A DNA stretch of 64,000 bases, taken from assembly GCA_958496175.1 (NCBI GenBank), contig OY292279.1, forward strand, positions 16,120,001-16,184,000, written 5' to 3'. Within the stretch, counting starts at the first letter, position 1. Every line of letters starts with the position of its first letter. Positions 13,305 to 27,172 of the stretch are shown here, piece by piece. The position numbers and the translations under genes were made by a program. This DNA comes from Sisyra terminalis (lineage: Eukaryota; Arthropoda; Insecta; Neuroptera; Sisyridae). The notes below the pieces were generated by a model. The model was given only the letters and a program-made list of their open reading frames with translations, did no database searches and was not told the DNA's origin.

Positions 13305-16300
13305 TTCAGTTTGACACATTAATTCAGTTTAACACATTAAATGGCTCTACAAATCAAATTAATATTGGGTAATAAGAGGGTGAAATACATAGCATTTTTG
13401 AGGAAAAAAAGTCAATTTTTCCCTGCTTGCTTTAGTCGCGGAAAATTTTATTGTGTTCATTAATATTTTTGAAGATCCTTATTCATTTTTTTCCTGTATT
13501 AAATCTAAATTCAACATTTGAAATCCTTATATATTTAAGCACTATTGACGACCGAATCCTCTTCCTATATATTTTACTAATACGAGTAGAAGCCAGGTTA
13601 CTTTTTCAAAGCAATTAATATGTTAACAAGAGCATTTATTTGTAATCAAAATCGTTAATTTTTGTCAAAATAAATTATAATAAATAATTTCTTTTTTTCA
13701 ATTTTCACAATAACCGACGAATGTACTGGCAATGAATCCAAAAAAAAAATGATTTTCTACATTTTGTGTTTTCTTGTTATATACAGTTTGAAGTCTTAAC
13801 ACTAGAAAAGTTAACTGTAAAGTTTAAACTGTAACTTTACTATCATAACAAAAAGAAACTATTAACGTACTTTTAAAATGCCTGGTTGTTGATGTCTAGT
13901 TATATAAGTTTTCCATTAAATACGTAATACAACAAATTCACAAACTAATGCGTCCTAATTTCATGTACAATTATTTTATTTTTTACTTATGGAAGCCTCA
14001 AATAAGAACACTTTTAATTTATCTTGCGTACATTTACACACAGACTTTTAAGATCCTTTAAAATGTTACACAATTTAACTGTAGTGTATTTTAAAGTAAA
14101 CTTAATGTTCTACCTACTACTTACCTAATGCTAAATAATTGATTTGACATTCAATTTGACAACAATTTACTAGAAAATATTCTGTTCATTTAATTGTTTT
14201 GTTTAGATTAGTTGAGTGATTCACAAACTATGATGGTATATACTCAAGGTATATATATCACGGGTCCTGGTTTTCCAATTACAAAGAAACAATGACGTCA
14301 TCTGAAGTATTTTAATATGTGATTCTCTCTGAATTTATTTACGTATTGCATAGTGGTAGCTGAAAAATTGGTATTATAGTTCAAACTCTTGATGCAGAAC
14401 CAAAGTAGCACTGATTTTCTGAAAACTTTTGACCAGTAGGCGGGACTTAAAAACATGGCTACGTATCGTGTGCAACTAAAGAATTGTCCATAAGTTTACA
14501 TTGAGTTTCCATAATTATTTTTAAATGTTTTATATTCTTTAAAAGAAGTATTTGACTGAATTGAATCAAATTCAAGTAAGAAAAATATTATTAGCGTAAT
14601 TTTTTTTTTAAATCTTGACATTTTGACAGTTCCTAATACTGTGAGTTTATAGCGTTTTGTTTAGAATGTTTTCATTTAAAAACTCACAAAATTGAAGAAA
14701 TAATTTTGAAAGTAGGAAAACATTTTTGCCTTCTTTTTGAACAAATTTTTGACGTTAACAAAATTGTTACCAGACTTGGTAATAGCAAGAAAAGTTATTT
14801 CTACATTTTCATGTAATTTACAACCATAACCATTCATAGCACAATAAACTATAGTTTTTATAATTGATTTAATAACTTCCATTTAAAATAAAAAAGTTTT
14901 ATTTGATTATCAATTTAATTTTAGTAAAACACTTACTATAGTTGTATATCAAAAGCATACAAAAACTAGTGCTTAATGGCCACCAGATGGCGTGATGAAA
15001 GTGGTCAGTCCCCAAAAACCTTTTTCTGGTGGCCATTTTTAAAATGGCCATTGAGAAAACTGAAATGAAAAAATTGAACTGCGGAAAATACAAATTTCAA
15101 GCTTTTTAAAGATATTAGTATAATTCGAAAATCAGTGCATCCAGCATAAAATGAACGTCATTGATGATTTAAAGTTTTTGGCCATTTTTGTAAAGCTCTA
15201 GAAAAAAAGGAATATATTCTCAGAACTTAAACTCATACTGCAGACTTTTACAAAAATATTTAACATTGAAAGAAAATATCATTATTAAGTCTCCATTATT
15301 CCATCAAATTTTGTGGTCTTAAAAATTAACCATGGTATGATTTTAAAAATTTTGCTACAAAAGTTTGATTCATTTACTTTTATGGTTGGAAAATTTAAAT
15401 TATCTATCCTTAAAGATAATTTTATGTTAAGCGCACTGGTTTTTAAATTATGCTGATATCTTAAAAAATAGGTACACATTTTTACTTTCCGCAAACCACC
15501 ATTTTCATTAAAATTTGTCCAACCACCTTCTTAACACTACCATCCTTTAAAAAGAACTCATTTAAGACTTTCAAATAAATTTAAATGTTTTTATTAATTT
15601 TTTAACAAAACGATTTCAATAATTATTTTTTATCTTAATTATAAAACGCCCCTAGTAAACTGATAGAAGTAATAATTATTATACTCATGAAAATTATTCG
15701 GATTATCAAAAGAACAATCGTTATTCAATTAAAAATGCTTAAAATTTTCTTTGAAGATATAATTGCTACGTTTGTACTTTTTTCATTACCATTAAAAAAT
15801 ATTAATCATTCGCATTTGTATATATATTAGTAACATCTAAAAGATTTTCATCAATTAACAAATAATACCCAAACTCTTAATTAATAAATGAAATATTTTC
15901 GGTTGTTGGCATTTGATATAACTTGCTTTTAGTAATTATCTTTTTGTTTGAAATTAATGAGGTACATATCGCTTTGTCCAGTACAAATTATTTTGCCAAC
16001 AATTGTTCTTTCATTAATACATCTATCAACATGAACGCATCATTGAATTTACAAATTGTTTCGTCTCACTCTATGACTAAATTAAGTATATACATGTACA
16101 CAAAATAATATGAAAGTGAAAATGAAAATTAACAATTATATTTATAAAGATGTTATCCAGAGTTGTCAAATTAAACTATTTATTAACGACATAATAGAGG
16201 AGAAACGCATTGATTTTCTCTTCATAAATTTCGGGGACTGGGATGTTTTATGGGCATAGTACTTTTTCTTTATATCAATTTCCTTTTGGAGTTGAAATTT

Positions 16301-16924
16301 TATTTGCACGATTTTATGAAAGCTTAGAAAAAAATGGTGTAACATGATCATTTATTCTACACAGACATGCCATAGGTATTCTATCATGTTGTACCACAAC
16401 ATGTAATATAAGTAATTGTTCCTTGAGGACTCATTCTAGTTTATTTTTTGGAACTCATCATGTTTTCCGTTATAAGCCTCTTAAGAAAATATAAAAGAAC
16501 GATAACTTATAGTACAATGAAAAGCTGTTTTTTATTTGTTTCGACTAAAATCATTTTAATTTCTTAATTGCTTGCATTTTTTTGTACAACAAATAAAGAT
16601 AAAAGTTTTCTTGTGAAGCTTTTAGACCAACAATTTTTACTCTATAAATTTTTACTGAACATGAAAGATAAAAGTTATTTTTTTCCAAATTTGACATTGT
16701 AATCGTTCATAATGTTACTTCAGGTATGCTTAAGGGTGTCATAAGATATTAAGGTCTTATATCAACCAAAAGTGCAGCTTTCTACCTTATATTTCAAGCT
16801 TTTTTCTATTAAAGTTGTTTAATATTTGGCAATAAGTTAAACCGTCATGCCTACTCATAACCTAAGAGTAATGAGCTTGATGTTTTAATTTTCTGTATGG
16901 TGATTCCAGGAATGGACCACGCTT
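13305..16924. other. AT-rich intergenic DNA, nothing recognised except a hairpin
   Basis: No recognised gene. Open frames of 60 to 75 codons near 14676..15494 and 15923..16351 lack known motifs and match the chance level in AT-rich DNA. The only structure noted is the inverted repeat at 14976..15036. Confidence 0.5.
14976..15036. repeat. Perfect 12 bp inverted repeat with 37 bp loop
   Basis: ATGGCCACCAGA at 14976..14987 is the exact reverse complement of TCTGGTGGCCAT at 15025..15036. The arms are unusually GC-rich for the region. Role unknown; it could be the remains of a short hairpin element. Confidence 0.8.
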
Positions 16925-17300
16925 AAAACTACTTAACATACTATTGTTACCTAGGTCCTAGAAGATTGATCGCCAGATGAATGACATGGTCACTCAATCT
17001 CTTTTGATTTCTTGTACTATCTCTGGGGATTTCCTCGCTAATAAAGAACATCTGTAAGTCCTTGTAAATGTCCTGAATTGTGACGAACCATAGAACTTTT
17101 ATAACGAGCTTGGAGGCTTTAGACTGAAAGCTTTGAATGATATTTAAAATAGATTCGCAAGATGCTCCCATAAGCTAAGCTGGATCCCATTCATCCAAAT
17201 TAGCTTCAGAATGGATTTGTACAGTAGAAGTTTACAATCCAAGGATAGTTGTGATTTTTAACCAATTAGCCAGTAAAGCTGTCGGTATTTTTCTTTTAGC
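16925..17300 (-). pseudogene. Jockey-type LINE, ORF2 C-terminal fragment
   Basis: The minus strand encodes the conserved region after the reverse transcriptase fingers and palm of jockey-clade non-LTR retrotransposons. It reads YWLIG, then LSLDCKLLLYKSILKLIW, then the block IIQSFQSKASKLVIKVLWFV, followed by IYKDLQ and LAINLLG. Frames shift near 17170 and a stop lies just after YWLIG, so it is dead. The usual order in the family (YWLIG, KLLLYK, QRFQSK, DL, LAxNLL) is kept. 5' truncation is typical of LINE insertions. Related fragments are at 37383..38860 and 41590..42420. Confidence 0.8.
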
Positions 17301-17334
17301 TGATCCTTTTGGCTATTTTTAGCGTTTTCATATT

Positions 17335-18165
17335 AAAATATCAAATTTTGCATTTTCTTGAAACAGAGTTTCCTTGAAAATTTGAGATTTTTTTTTCTTT
17401 CAAATCTCTTGAACCATAAAATAACACCAATTAATAGTGAAAATTTGTTTTCAAAAATCCTATAAGTTGAGAATTTTTTTTCATGGAAAATATGCGTGGG
17501 ACAAAAATTTTCTTTCAAATCTTTCGAACTATACCAATTAATAGCACAAAGAAAAAATGGAAATTTTAATATTTATACAAAAGCTCCATACGTAAACTTA
17601 ACACTACAGAGGATTTTTCTTTAAAATATATGCTAGAAAAACTTCTTTTCTTCCTAATTTCCCGAACCACAAAGAAGCAATAAAATATTGCAATGTTATT
17701 TTTAAACAAATTCCCAAAGTATGATGTTTATGGACGTCAAAATTTGTTAATATAGGTTTTTTGGGGTCACTGATTTCGAATGTGTGGTCTATTAGGTTCT
17801 CCAATTAATAGATATATAGATATTTAAAATAGATTATAAAAGATAGATAGATTTTTAAAAATCAAATACCTTATCCTTTTTTATATTCTCACATTGGTTG
17901 ATTCATTCCAATTCATTTGATTTAATTTCTTCTTGAAGTTGAGCTTTTTTCCTTAAATGAGATTTCCACGGAAAATATGCAAGCGACAGTGCGACAAAAT
18001 ATTTCGATGTGATTTTTTACAAATTCCAAAAATGCACTGCTCAGCCAAAAATAAGAATTTAAATTTTGAAGTTTAGAAACTATGCACTCAAAAAATGCAT
18101 TTTTGGGCTGCAAAATTTCTGTCAAAATGCTAAAACTCAATCTCGATTGAAGTTGTTCTTTATTT
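17335..18165 (+). repeat. Diverged satellite-like array
   Basis: Several diverged units carry GGAAAATATGC (near 17487 and 17968), CTTTCAAATCTYTTGAAC or CTTTCGAACTA, and ACCAATTAATAG blocks. It is the longest patch of the family also seen at 6640..6975 (inverted) and 8541..8830. The unit length appears to be 120 to 140 bp with heavy drift. Open frames across it on the minus strand are by-products of the repeat. Confidence 0.55.
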
Positions 18166-18248
18166 TTAGCCGTTTTTGGTTCTCATATTGTGTATCACAG
18201 TGTCTTGTTTTTTGTGAAAATTTATAATTTTAGATGAGGCAAAATTAT

Positions 18249-18385
18249 CTGGTGACCACTGGGTCACCTACTGGTGATCACAAAAGGTAACCGCTCTAAA
18301 ACCAGTAGGTATTGAGTTCAAATCTCGTAACGGGCAAATTTGTAGTATTTTTCAGTTTACGGATTTTTCTAAGCCCTCGAGCCGT
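18249..18385 (+). repeat. tRNA-derived SINE, copy 1
   Basis: Shares the block ACCGCTCTAAAACCAGTAGG, then a B-box-like GAGTTCAAATC, CGTAACGGGCAAATTT and TTTACGGATTTTT with copies at 30436..30568, 55755..55870 and 62500..62645. The A-box end is altered here and includes a perfect small hairpin, GGTGACC (18251..18257) with GGTCACC (18262..18268). Confidence 0.65.
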
Positions 18386-20955
18386 TAAAGAATTTAAGTG
18401 TCAAATAATAATATTAAACTACTTATGAAAAAATACCATTTTACTTTGGATTTATTTTTAATTGCTTAAATTAAACACAGATGATAGGGAATATTGATGA
18501 CGTTAAGTTCCAAGCTTGATTTTTTCACAGCTTAAAGAGTAAGTAAATCTGTGTCTAAATTATTAATATTAATTCGATGTTTTTTCACTTTCCTGAAAGA
18601 AAATGGTCTTCAAAGAAGGGCTGACGAATACCGAAGTAATTTTAATATTAGGATTCATTTTTATTGTTTTAATAAATGCCTATAAAGGGACAATTTCATC
18701 ATTGAGAAATACTGTTGAATTGGATTTAAAAATGTACATACAAGCTAAAACCGCAGCTAAAAATACACCTACACATTGAATGTTAAAAAATTCCATTAAA
18801 TGTTGAGTAGACTAATTAATTTAATTGATTTTTTTTAATAAATATAAAGCTTCCCTCGATAATTTTCATGTTTACAGTGACATTTTTGATCCCGTTCTCA
18901 TAGAAGCTTCACTACTAAAATTTATAGTAAGTCAATAAAATTTCCGTCACAATATTCCATTCAATATTCCCTTTTTTGTAATATATCATAATAAATCTGA
19001 TAGACGGAAACTATTACATCTACTTAACTTGGAAAAGCTCTGTGATAAAATATAAGCTAAATAAGCAAAATATAACGAAGGCATCAAACACCCACTCCCA
19101 TTTTCCAATCTGAGTAAATTATATACACTTAATAAAATAGACACATAACGAGAGTTCTTAGCATTCCATTCCCCGGTTTTCATTAAGTTTATAAGGTCAT
19201 ATATATAATATTATGATATTTGCTTTTCGACGAATTTGTTTTGTAGCAAAACAAAACAATAAATCATCGGGTTAAGGGGAGTCTAAATGTTTGCCTGTTA
19301 GTTTAGATCAATGTGACTTTTCGCTTATATTTCGACACATAGTTCCGTAAGTTTCGGTATTCTCCCTTGTCGTAGTCAAGTTTTATAGATCTCCGCAAAT
19401 ATCAACCCGGCTAGTCGCCGAATGTAACCACCACGTAAATGTAATATAGGTTTAGTATTATATTAAAAGTTGGCAAGTTCCAAATAGAGAATAGAAAGAC
19501 GGCGAAGGAATTTAAACGGAAGAAAACGGAGTTTTAAAACTGGGTCAATGCTTCACACCGTCAAAGAATGGACCAAAGAAGTAATAATATTCTCATAAAA
19601 CTATAAAACTTTTTAGAAAGTAGAGTTTAAAAAAGATAGAATCATTTTTAGTGTTTTAAAGTCACAGATTTGTGGGAAGCTGTAAAATTTATTGAAGAGG
19701 CTTTTAAGAAAAGGGTTCAAACGTTTGGGGTGGTGGATTTGTGGGCAATGGACTTATTTTCTATGGGTTGAATGTTTGCCTTTCGTGTTGGTTGAGTTAT
19801 CAGGGATAAAATTAATTTTGTATCAATTTTAATAAACGCAAGTTTCAATTTGAAACAAGAAAGGTTTCAGGAAAACAATAATTTATTCGCAAGGTCTAGT
19901 GAACCTTCGTGTAAAGGTGACTACTTATGATGGTCTGGTTATATTTTGCATATTAAATTTCGGATGTTTGCCAACAGAGAAATGTTAAATTCTAGAGATC
20001 TTTTTCAATTTCAACCGTAAATAATTTCCAACGAATTTATTAAAATATCATTCATTTTTACTAACATACCCGAAAAATTTCTGTTGAATAACTTTTAGAA
20101 GAAAAAAATGGCAATTTTATAAATGATTTCCATTTCTCTTTCACATTTAATTTGTCGTTTAAATAAGCACATAACTTCAACGAAGAATTTGCTTGGTATT
20201 CAATTAAAAGTGGTGAAGAATTTGAAATTTCCACTCAAACCAATCCCTTACGGATTGTCGTCTTGAAATGTCGACGCTTAGGTTATTTGGGATGTCTTAA
20301 ATTTATCAAATTGACAAGACAGTTGAGAGTCTTTTTGAGTATTGTATCATATAGTCTTACATTCTGTCACAATTGTCACATCAAGTGGTCATATTAATAC
20401 TAAGTTTGTCGCATGAGCTTTCTCATTTCGGGCTTCATTGTTACGTCTGTATCAAGTTTCTTCCCTTGCAATTAATTATATGTTGAAGTTTGTACGTTCC
20501 TTAAGTGTTAATTAAGAAATATCGGTATTAAGTGTCTGCTTATAGCACATACACAAAGATACTATTTGCCGCTATGTATTGCTATTATTTTTTATAAAAG
20601 GATATTTAAGTTTCTGTGTTTTAACTCTTGAAGTTTGCTGACTTAAATTAAAATCCAAACCTAACATTCTTAGTCATAATGTTTACAGGTACTTACTTAC
20701 TTTAGTGATTAGTACCGAGAAATGATTGGTTCTTATTAATTCTTAACTAAAGTATTTTCAATTTTAGAAATAAAAATAACCAAACACATATGTGCAGTTC
20801 ACATGCCATAAAAACCTTCAAAAATGTAACATCTATAATGAGAAGAATGTAAAATTTCGAGAAAAGGAATATTATAGAATTTAGTTATGATAATATTGAT
20901 ACCAAGTTGATAATAAACAATTTATATATTTATTCATATATATTATAACTTTTTC
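18386..20955. other. Intergenic DNA, nothing recognised
   Basis: No gene recognised. 19310..19440 and 19500..19570 are richer in CpG than the surroundings and could be conserved non-coding DNA. The rest is AT-rich. Confidence 0.5.
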
Positions 20956-20959
20956 ATTA

Positions 20960-21530
20960 CTCCAGCTTCCATCCCCACAATTTAACGTTGAATTTTATAA
21001 ATTTCAACGAAATAAAATGAAAATGTCAAAGAAAATTTTTCTATAACACGCTTAGTTTACGAAATATCGATACTAAAAAATAAAAATTTATTATTTTAAT
21101 CACTTTTTAGACGGATTTTTCTGGATTTTCATGGTAAAAAAGTACATACTTACAAACGTACTTCCACCAATTTTTTAGTGCTAAAAAGAGGTCCAGGGGC
21201 GAAGCCCCGATGGAGGTTGGTGGCGAATTCCGTCATCAATAGAAATTTGAGATATTAATTAATTAAGGTCAAACTTACATAAACAAAAAACATAATCTAA
21301 AATGCAATATCGCCAGATATGGGCGACGCCCCCTAACCTACAGTTGTAAGCATTTACCTTTTTTTTCATGAAAATTCTTAGAAATCCGTCTAAAAACTAA
21401 AAAAAAAATCAATTTTCAAGTATCGATATTTCGTAATCTAAACGAACGAGGTAAGCGATATCGAAAAAAAGTACTTTTCATTTTCGTTTTATTTCGTCGA
21501 GATCTAAAAGAATTTTCGATAAATGGTATT
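20960..21530. mobile_element. Long-terminal-inverted-repeat (foldback) element
   Basis: Imperfect inverted arms of about 150 bp. The left arm holds CAACGAAATAAAATGAAAAT, ACGAAATATCGATACT and TTTTTAGACGGATTT; the right arm holds their complements in reverse order (AAATCCGTCTAAAAA, AGTATCGATATTTCGT, ATTTTCGTTTTATTTCGTCG). The centre has two GC-rich blocks, GGGGCGAAGCCCC (itself palindromic) and GGGCGACGCCCCC. No target duplication was resolved. A half-copy lies at 1425..1557. Confidence 0.7.
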
Positions 21531-21654
21531 AGTGGCTAGTGGCAACATATATAAGTACATGAAGTAAAAAAATTAGTTTTGATTTGATTAATAGATATAT
21601 CGTAGGCATACGAGTAACTAGGTTCATGGTGCGGAACAATCAACAGAAAACATA

Positions 21655-22075
21655 GAGAGAAATTTTTCGCCAACAGCCAATCACAGCTGTGTGAGCAAAA
21701 ATCAGTTGAAGAATCTTGAAGAAAACAAAGAGAGCGATCCCACCTTCCGAAAAGCTGGAGGATCGAAAAACAACGCAAGAACCTTAAAGAAAATAAAAAG
21801 AGGACTTTCCCATCTTCAGCCAATTACAGCTGGGTGATTGAAAATCAATGGAAGTAACATGCAGTAAATATAGAAAGGCCATTCCCACCTACAGCTAATC
21901 ATACCTAGATGATCGAAAATCAGTTGAAGAACCTGTAAGAAACCGTAGATAGAGCGTGCCCACTAACAGCTTATTGCAGCTGGATGATTTAAAATCAGTG
22001 GAAAACGTAGAACCAAGCAGAAAACGTAGAGACAGCATTCCCACAAATAGCCAATAACAGTTGGATATTCAAAAA
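21655..22075 (-). repeat. Minisatellite, about 75 bp unit, five to six units
   Basis: Units contain AGCCAATCACAGCTG (starts near 21675, 21818, 21893, 21968, 22049), then GATGATCGAAAATCAGTTGAA, then GAAAACGTAGAGA and a TTCCCAC block. Spacing is about 75 bp. The same unit, reversed, forms the array at 52385..52690. The strand is given so that both arrays share one sense with that array called plus. Confidence 0.75.
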
Positions 22076-22394
22076 TTACTCATAATTACATAATAAATCA
22101 TCAATTAAATATTTTATTAAATATCGATCAAATCATTTTAGATTTATACTCGTTGTTAAGGTGACATTTAGCACTAAAAAATTCTTTGCTTATTTTTTGT
22201 TTGATGCATACAATTGGAAATTAAAAGACGTTAACAATAGAAGTTAACTAAAAAAAAAATAAGTAAATTTTACAATTCTTCTTTGCTAAAGGTAGAAATG
22301 CAATCCAGACATCTGGAATCATGAATAGTGTTTATTTTCTTGACATTGTAACAACTAATTACGAGGAATTTCGGTCCCATCGATTTCGTTCAAG

Positions 22395-23275
22395 AATATT
22401 TGATGTTAAAGATGCAACCTACACTAAAAGGTCCGTCATCAAAAATGTCGGTAAAACCACAAAGATAATTTAAGCAATTTTAAGCAGTAACATCGCCTAG
22501 GAGCTAAATGTCGACCCTAAAACAGTTTCAAGCTAATTGCACAATGCTGGTTTCAAAAATAAGTTTGATATTTGGATGCCACACCAATTAATATCTTAAA
22601 CTTGATGGATCTTTCCAACTGCATAGCCTTGGCCAAACTAAACGAACTTCTTCAACGAATGGTTACTGAGCATAAGAAATGGATCGCATACAACATTGAG
22701 CAACAATGATCGTAAAAAACGATGATAAAAGTGCAGTAAGACAGCACAAACGGTGACCAAACCAGGAATAACGACCAGGACAGTACTACTGTACATTTGA
22801 TGGGACTGGAAAAGAATAACTTAATACGAGTGCTTCAATATTGACCAAACACTAAATTCATGTCTCTACTGTCCATATTAGCACTATTTGAAGCTAACAA
22901 TTATTCAAAAATGACCAGAATTGGTCAAGAAAAGAAGTGTCATGTTTCATCAAAACAGCTCCAGGTCCCATACGTATATAATGACTCATCAGAAACTCCG
23001 GGAGCTTGATTGGGAAATTTTGATGCATCCACCATAGAGTCCGGACCTGACACCAAGCGATTACCATCTTTTTCTTGCATTGCAAAGCTTTCTTAGTCAT
23101 AAAAAATTGGCATCCAAAAAAATTGAGAAAATCAATTACTAGAGTTTTTCGCCAATAGGGACTAAAAGTTATTTAGAGACTTCTATTAGAGAGGCAATAT
23201 ACGAGTACAGCTACCTTTAAAATGGTAGCAATTTATAGAACAGAATGGTGCATATTTGATCTAATTCGGATAATC
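22395..23275 (+). pseudogene. Mariner transposase pseudogene
   Basis: The plus strand, with many stops and frameshifts, follows a mariner (Tc1/mariner superfamily, D,D34D) transposase from the second helix-turn-helix to the C-terminus. In order: FDVKDA; IWMPHQL; RMVTEHKKWIAY (family RMVTGDEKW); AQTVTKPG; LNSCLYC; FHQ with SRSH (family FHQDNARPH); then SPDLTPSDYHLFLALQSFLS and EWCI. The first and second catalytic Asp are replaced, while the third (in SPDLTPSDYH) is kept after an in-frame stop. The N-terminal part is missing or unrecognisable. Dead copy; no full TIR pair was defined. Confidence 0.85.
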
Positions 23276-24182
23276 CAATACGCATTAAATTTTGTTTTAA
23301 TGTTCAGGTAAAAATATTAGATCTCTTTTCCCGCAAGGTATTTTTTTTTTTAAATGATTTTATTAATATTGTGATGAATTCGTATGAACAAAAAATATTT
23401 AATCATGAGAAATTTATCTAGTAATATTTTTATCTTATTTTTTTTACGTGGTATTCATTCTTCATTAGCCATGCAGCATTTCTCGAATTATTTCATAGTA
23501 AGTATTGAACATTACTTCTATAAAAAGAGGAATAAAATGGTTTGATATCATAGTGGTCAAAAGAGCACGTTGCCGGATGACGGAACGAAAATTGAGGTGA
23601 ATTGTTGGAAAAAGCTTCACATCCCGAGTGAGCCATCCGTTAAAGTCTAAAATAGCCGGACTGGAAAACAGATGTTGAGATAGCCCTCACATTATCAAAA
23701 TATATCATTACAGCGGGTTGAGTATTCTCTCCTTTTGCAATTTCCATCCCTTTCGTATCGTTTTCACGAGCTTCGAGGCCCTCAGTTCCTCATCTATAAT
23801 TTACTCGTTGTCGTTTATTTGTGAATTTTCTAGTGAAATTCACCGACAGATTGTTCCAAGTTGAAAATTTGGAATGTGCATCGATCATTGTAGAGGGTGA
23901 AATGCACACCAAGACACGGCATGTTTAATCATATGGAACATGTTCAAGAAGAACTAAACATATTGGTTGGCCCAAATCGAGGCTACCTTATTCATCAGTA
24001 AGGTGAAATTGCCAGGAAATGGATTACAATGAAAAGTTGAACATTTCGTGCTCGGACAAGACTTTGGGGATGTAATAGCGATAGAGTGTTGACCGTTATC
24101 TTCGACATTTACAAATTGCTCTAAAAACATTATGAAATTTTTATTTTTTCCAATTTATTTCGAATCTTTCGTTTTCGTGTAG

Positions 24183-24212
24183 GGGGGAAAAACTTTTCGA
24201 AACTTTTCCCCC
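24183..24212. repeat. Short inverted repeat
   Basis: GGGGGAAAA is followed by a self-complementary TTTCGAAA centre and TTTTCCCCC, forming a 9 bp stem. Isolated; function unknown. Confidence 0.6.
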
Positions 24213-27172
24213 AATTGATTTACGATTTTGTATAACAAGCTTAGTTCCCGTTTAAAATAAAACATAAGCATAAAAAATTCTTTTGACATCTTTGCAGACA
24301 TTTAACATAACTCTTATAAAAAGGTTCATTTTTAATATTTCCAATACACTTAGGCAATAATCAATAGAAAACAAAAAGCCTATAATGGTTATTGGCACCC
24401 GGAAATAAATGGGGTCTTTTGAAGGGCCAAATTTGTGATGGTTTTTTTCAAAACGTCCCTCAAGCAATTTCATTATTTGTGTATATAGCACCCTAAGTAG
24501 GTATCTATTACTTCGGTTTCAAAGAACTGAACAACTTACATCCATAAAAATGATAAAGTGGATAAATTGTGAGAACGCAAATATTAGGCGAGATCTGATG
24601 CGTTGCGTACATCACTTTAACAGATAACTCGCGTCCAAAGCACCACCATAAGTGCCCTTAAAGGAAAACTTCACCGTTATAATTCCTTCTCCCGACGTCC
24701 ACATCTATATCATATCTTTTTTCCACCCTATTCCCACTCACTTCTTTATATATATACATAGATAAAATACATTCTCAAACAACGTAAAGAATATCCAACG
24801 AGTAATATCTTGGTAAATAAATATGGAGTCTTTTTTGTGCGCTTTTCTTCAGTCGTAATGTCAATTAAATAATTCCTTGGGGATTGGCAGAGATGGGATA
24901 TCTTTTTATACATAAATGATTCAGATATTGAAAATCTTATTTAATTATAAGTACTATTGAAAATTTTTCGTTTATTCACTTAGTGTTGTATTTGCGAAAT
25001 AAATTCTATTATGAACGTGAAGAAAATTCCCAAGGGGATTACGGATATGGGGAAAAAAAACTTTTTAACTAAATCGAATTTATAGAAATATTGTACGTTT
25101 ATTAGTAATTTAAACTCAACTTTCATATTGCTAACTTGAGTTTAGTTTTAAAAGTAGTTAAAACAGAAATATCATTTTTTCTTATGCACCTAATTTAATC
25201 TTTTGCTTGCCTAAAGACAGAAAAAAGAATTGAAGCTTTTTACGTAAATTTTTTTTTGTTTTTTCATTCACAATAAAATTGTCAGTTACTTATTGTTGAT
25301 TATTATTAACAAAGAAAAATAATAATTGTTTCAGAAAAATTAAAAATAATTCACATAATTTTTTTTTCGAGAAACAAATGGTATTTCCGTGGATCAGCCA
25401 CGTCCAGCGATTATAACGATATAACGATTTTGAAACCAAAAAATTACAGGAAATACAATAAAATTCGGCTTTTCCTTTTAGAGTCAATATCTGCCAATAT
25501 CAGGCCATAATGGTTCTGATCCACGCTAATCTGGCAGATTCACTGAAATACCAATCAAATTATAACATTTCAAACTAAAATAAGGACTTTTTATCTTTTA
25601 AAGTGTAGTTTAAAGTGTAAATCAACTGCATTTTTTTTCTCATTTTTCCAAAAAAAAAAAAAAAAAAATATTCAACTGGCGAAAAAAATGTTTTAATGAA
25701 TTATTTTAGAATTCAAAATGAGCTAAATGTTATTCATTGATTCAAATATCAAACAATTTTCTTATATGTTATTTTCCTGGAAGAAGATAGTCGTGGAAAA
25801 AAGGAAAAAGGTCGAAAAAACTTATCGAAAAACTTGTCGATGTATATATATCACTAAAGAAAGTTTTCATTTAAATATTATAAATAGAATAATTTTAATA
25901 GTTTTTAAATTAGTACAAAAGAAGATTATGGACAAAATATTGCAGGTCATATATATTAATTATGTTTTTTTTTTCGATAAATAACTCGTTTATTTAGAAA
26001 GTGGCGTAAGTCCATTTCAAGAACGGTCGATATGGTGATTCTTCTTCTTGAAACTAGAACAAAGTACGTTAATTATTTAACTGCTAAATTTTGACAAATT
26101 ACTGATTTCATTTTAGTTGTTAACCAAAACGCCAATTATTCTCTCCTCCTTAATATCTTATTTTCCTATGGTAAAAAATGACACTATAGGGATTGTTCTG
26201 GAAATTGACTTAACTCACTTTCAAAATAAACGGTTCAAATGTAAAACTTAAGTATTTGTTTTTACTGAAAGAATAAGGTTTGAGTACTTCAAATTATGTG
26301 TAAGAGGTTCAATTTTATAATGTTCTCTTTTGACCAGCTCTATATTTTGTGATGAAAATTCAATACAGAATACGTACAATTCAATAATGCATTTATCAGT
26401 AATGCAAGGAGTAAAGTAAAGTTTATGGGAAAACTTATATCAATTGGTATCATAATGTATTAATTTATAATATTGTGGATCATTGATACGATCTAATATT
26501 TCTTCTTCTTTTTAATTCTAACATCACATTGTTACCAATGTATGAAGATCTTTATAATTGTCACTTGGATGTTTTTAAAAGTTTGAGTGGATCAATATGG
26601 TGAGCTGGCCCCCAAATGGGAACCTATATCGAACATTAGGTTTTAATATCCACTTGATGTACAAACCCAATTTACGTATATTTCGAGACCAAATTCCTCT
26701 TTAACCATGAGATATAGGTATTTATACCTTAAGATTACTTGACTTTTATTCAATGTAACATATCTCTAAAACTTAATAGCTGGAGAAGTGAAACCAATGC
26801 AAGGCTTTAGATAGCATAACAGGGTATAAAATATATTTAAAAAAAATACATAAAAAAAGGAATGAAAATTATTTTTTTGTGTCCTCTGGGAATGATAATC
26901 CAGAAAAAATATATATTACTCTTAAAGAAGCACTATCCCTTATAAAAGTCGACGTAAAAGAAATTTGAGCCTTACATAACGTAGGTAAACTATTAAACGA
27001 AAATTGCATTTTATTTTTTTTTCAAAGTGTTGCATCTTATTTTTTCCACGAAGTTGTTTTATGCAAAAGTGCTTCATTAGGAACATAGTGTATATTAAAA
27101 AAATAAATACATGATTTACTCTGTAAAATAACTTACAGCCTAGCAATGGTTTTTCTTCATTATCTTAAAGTT

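Noticed and set aside
21675..22075. CRISPR-like array
   Set aside because: Units are adjacent and diverged over their whole length, without constant repeats and unique spacers; the sequence is eukaryotic.
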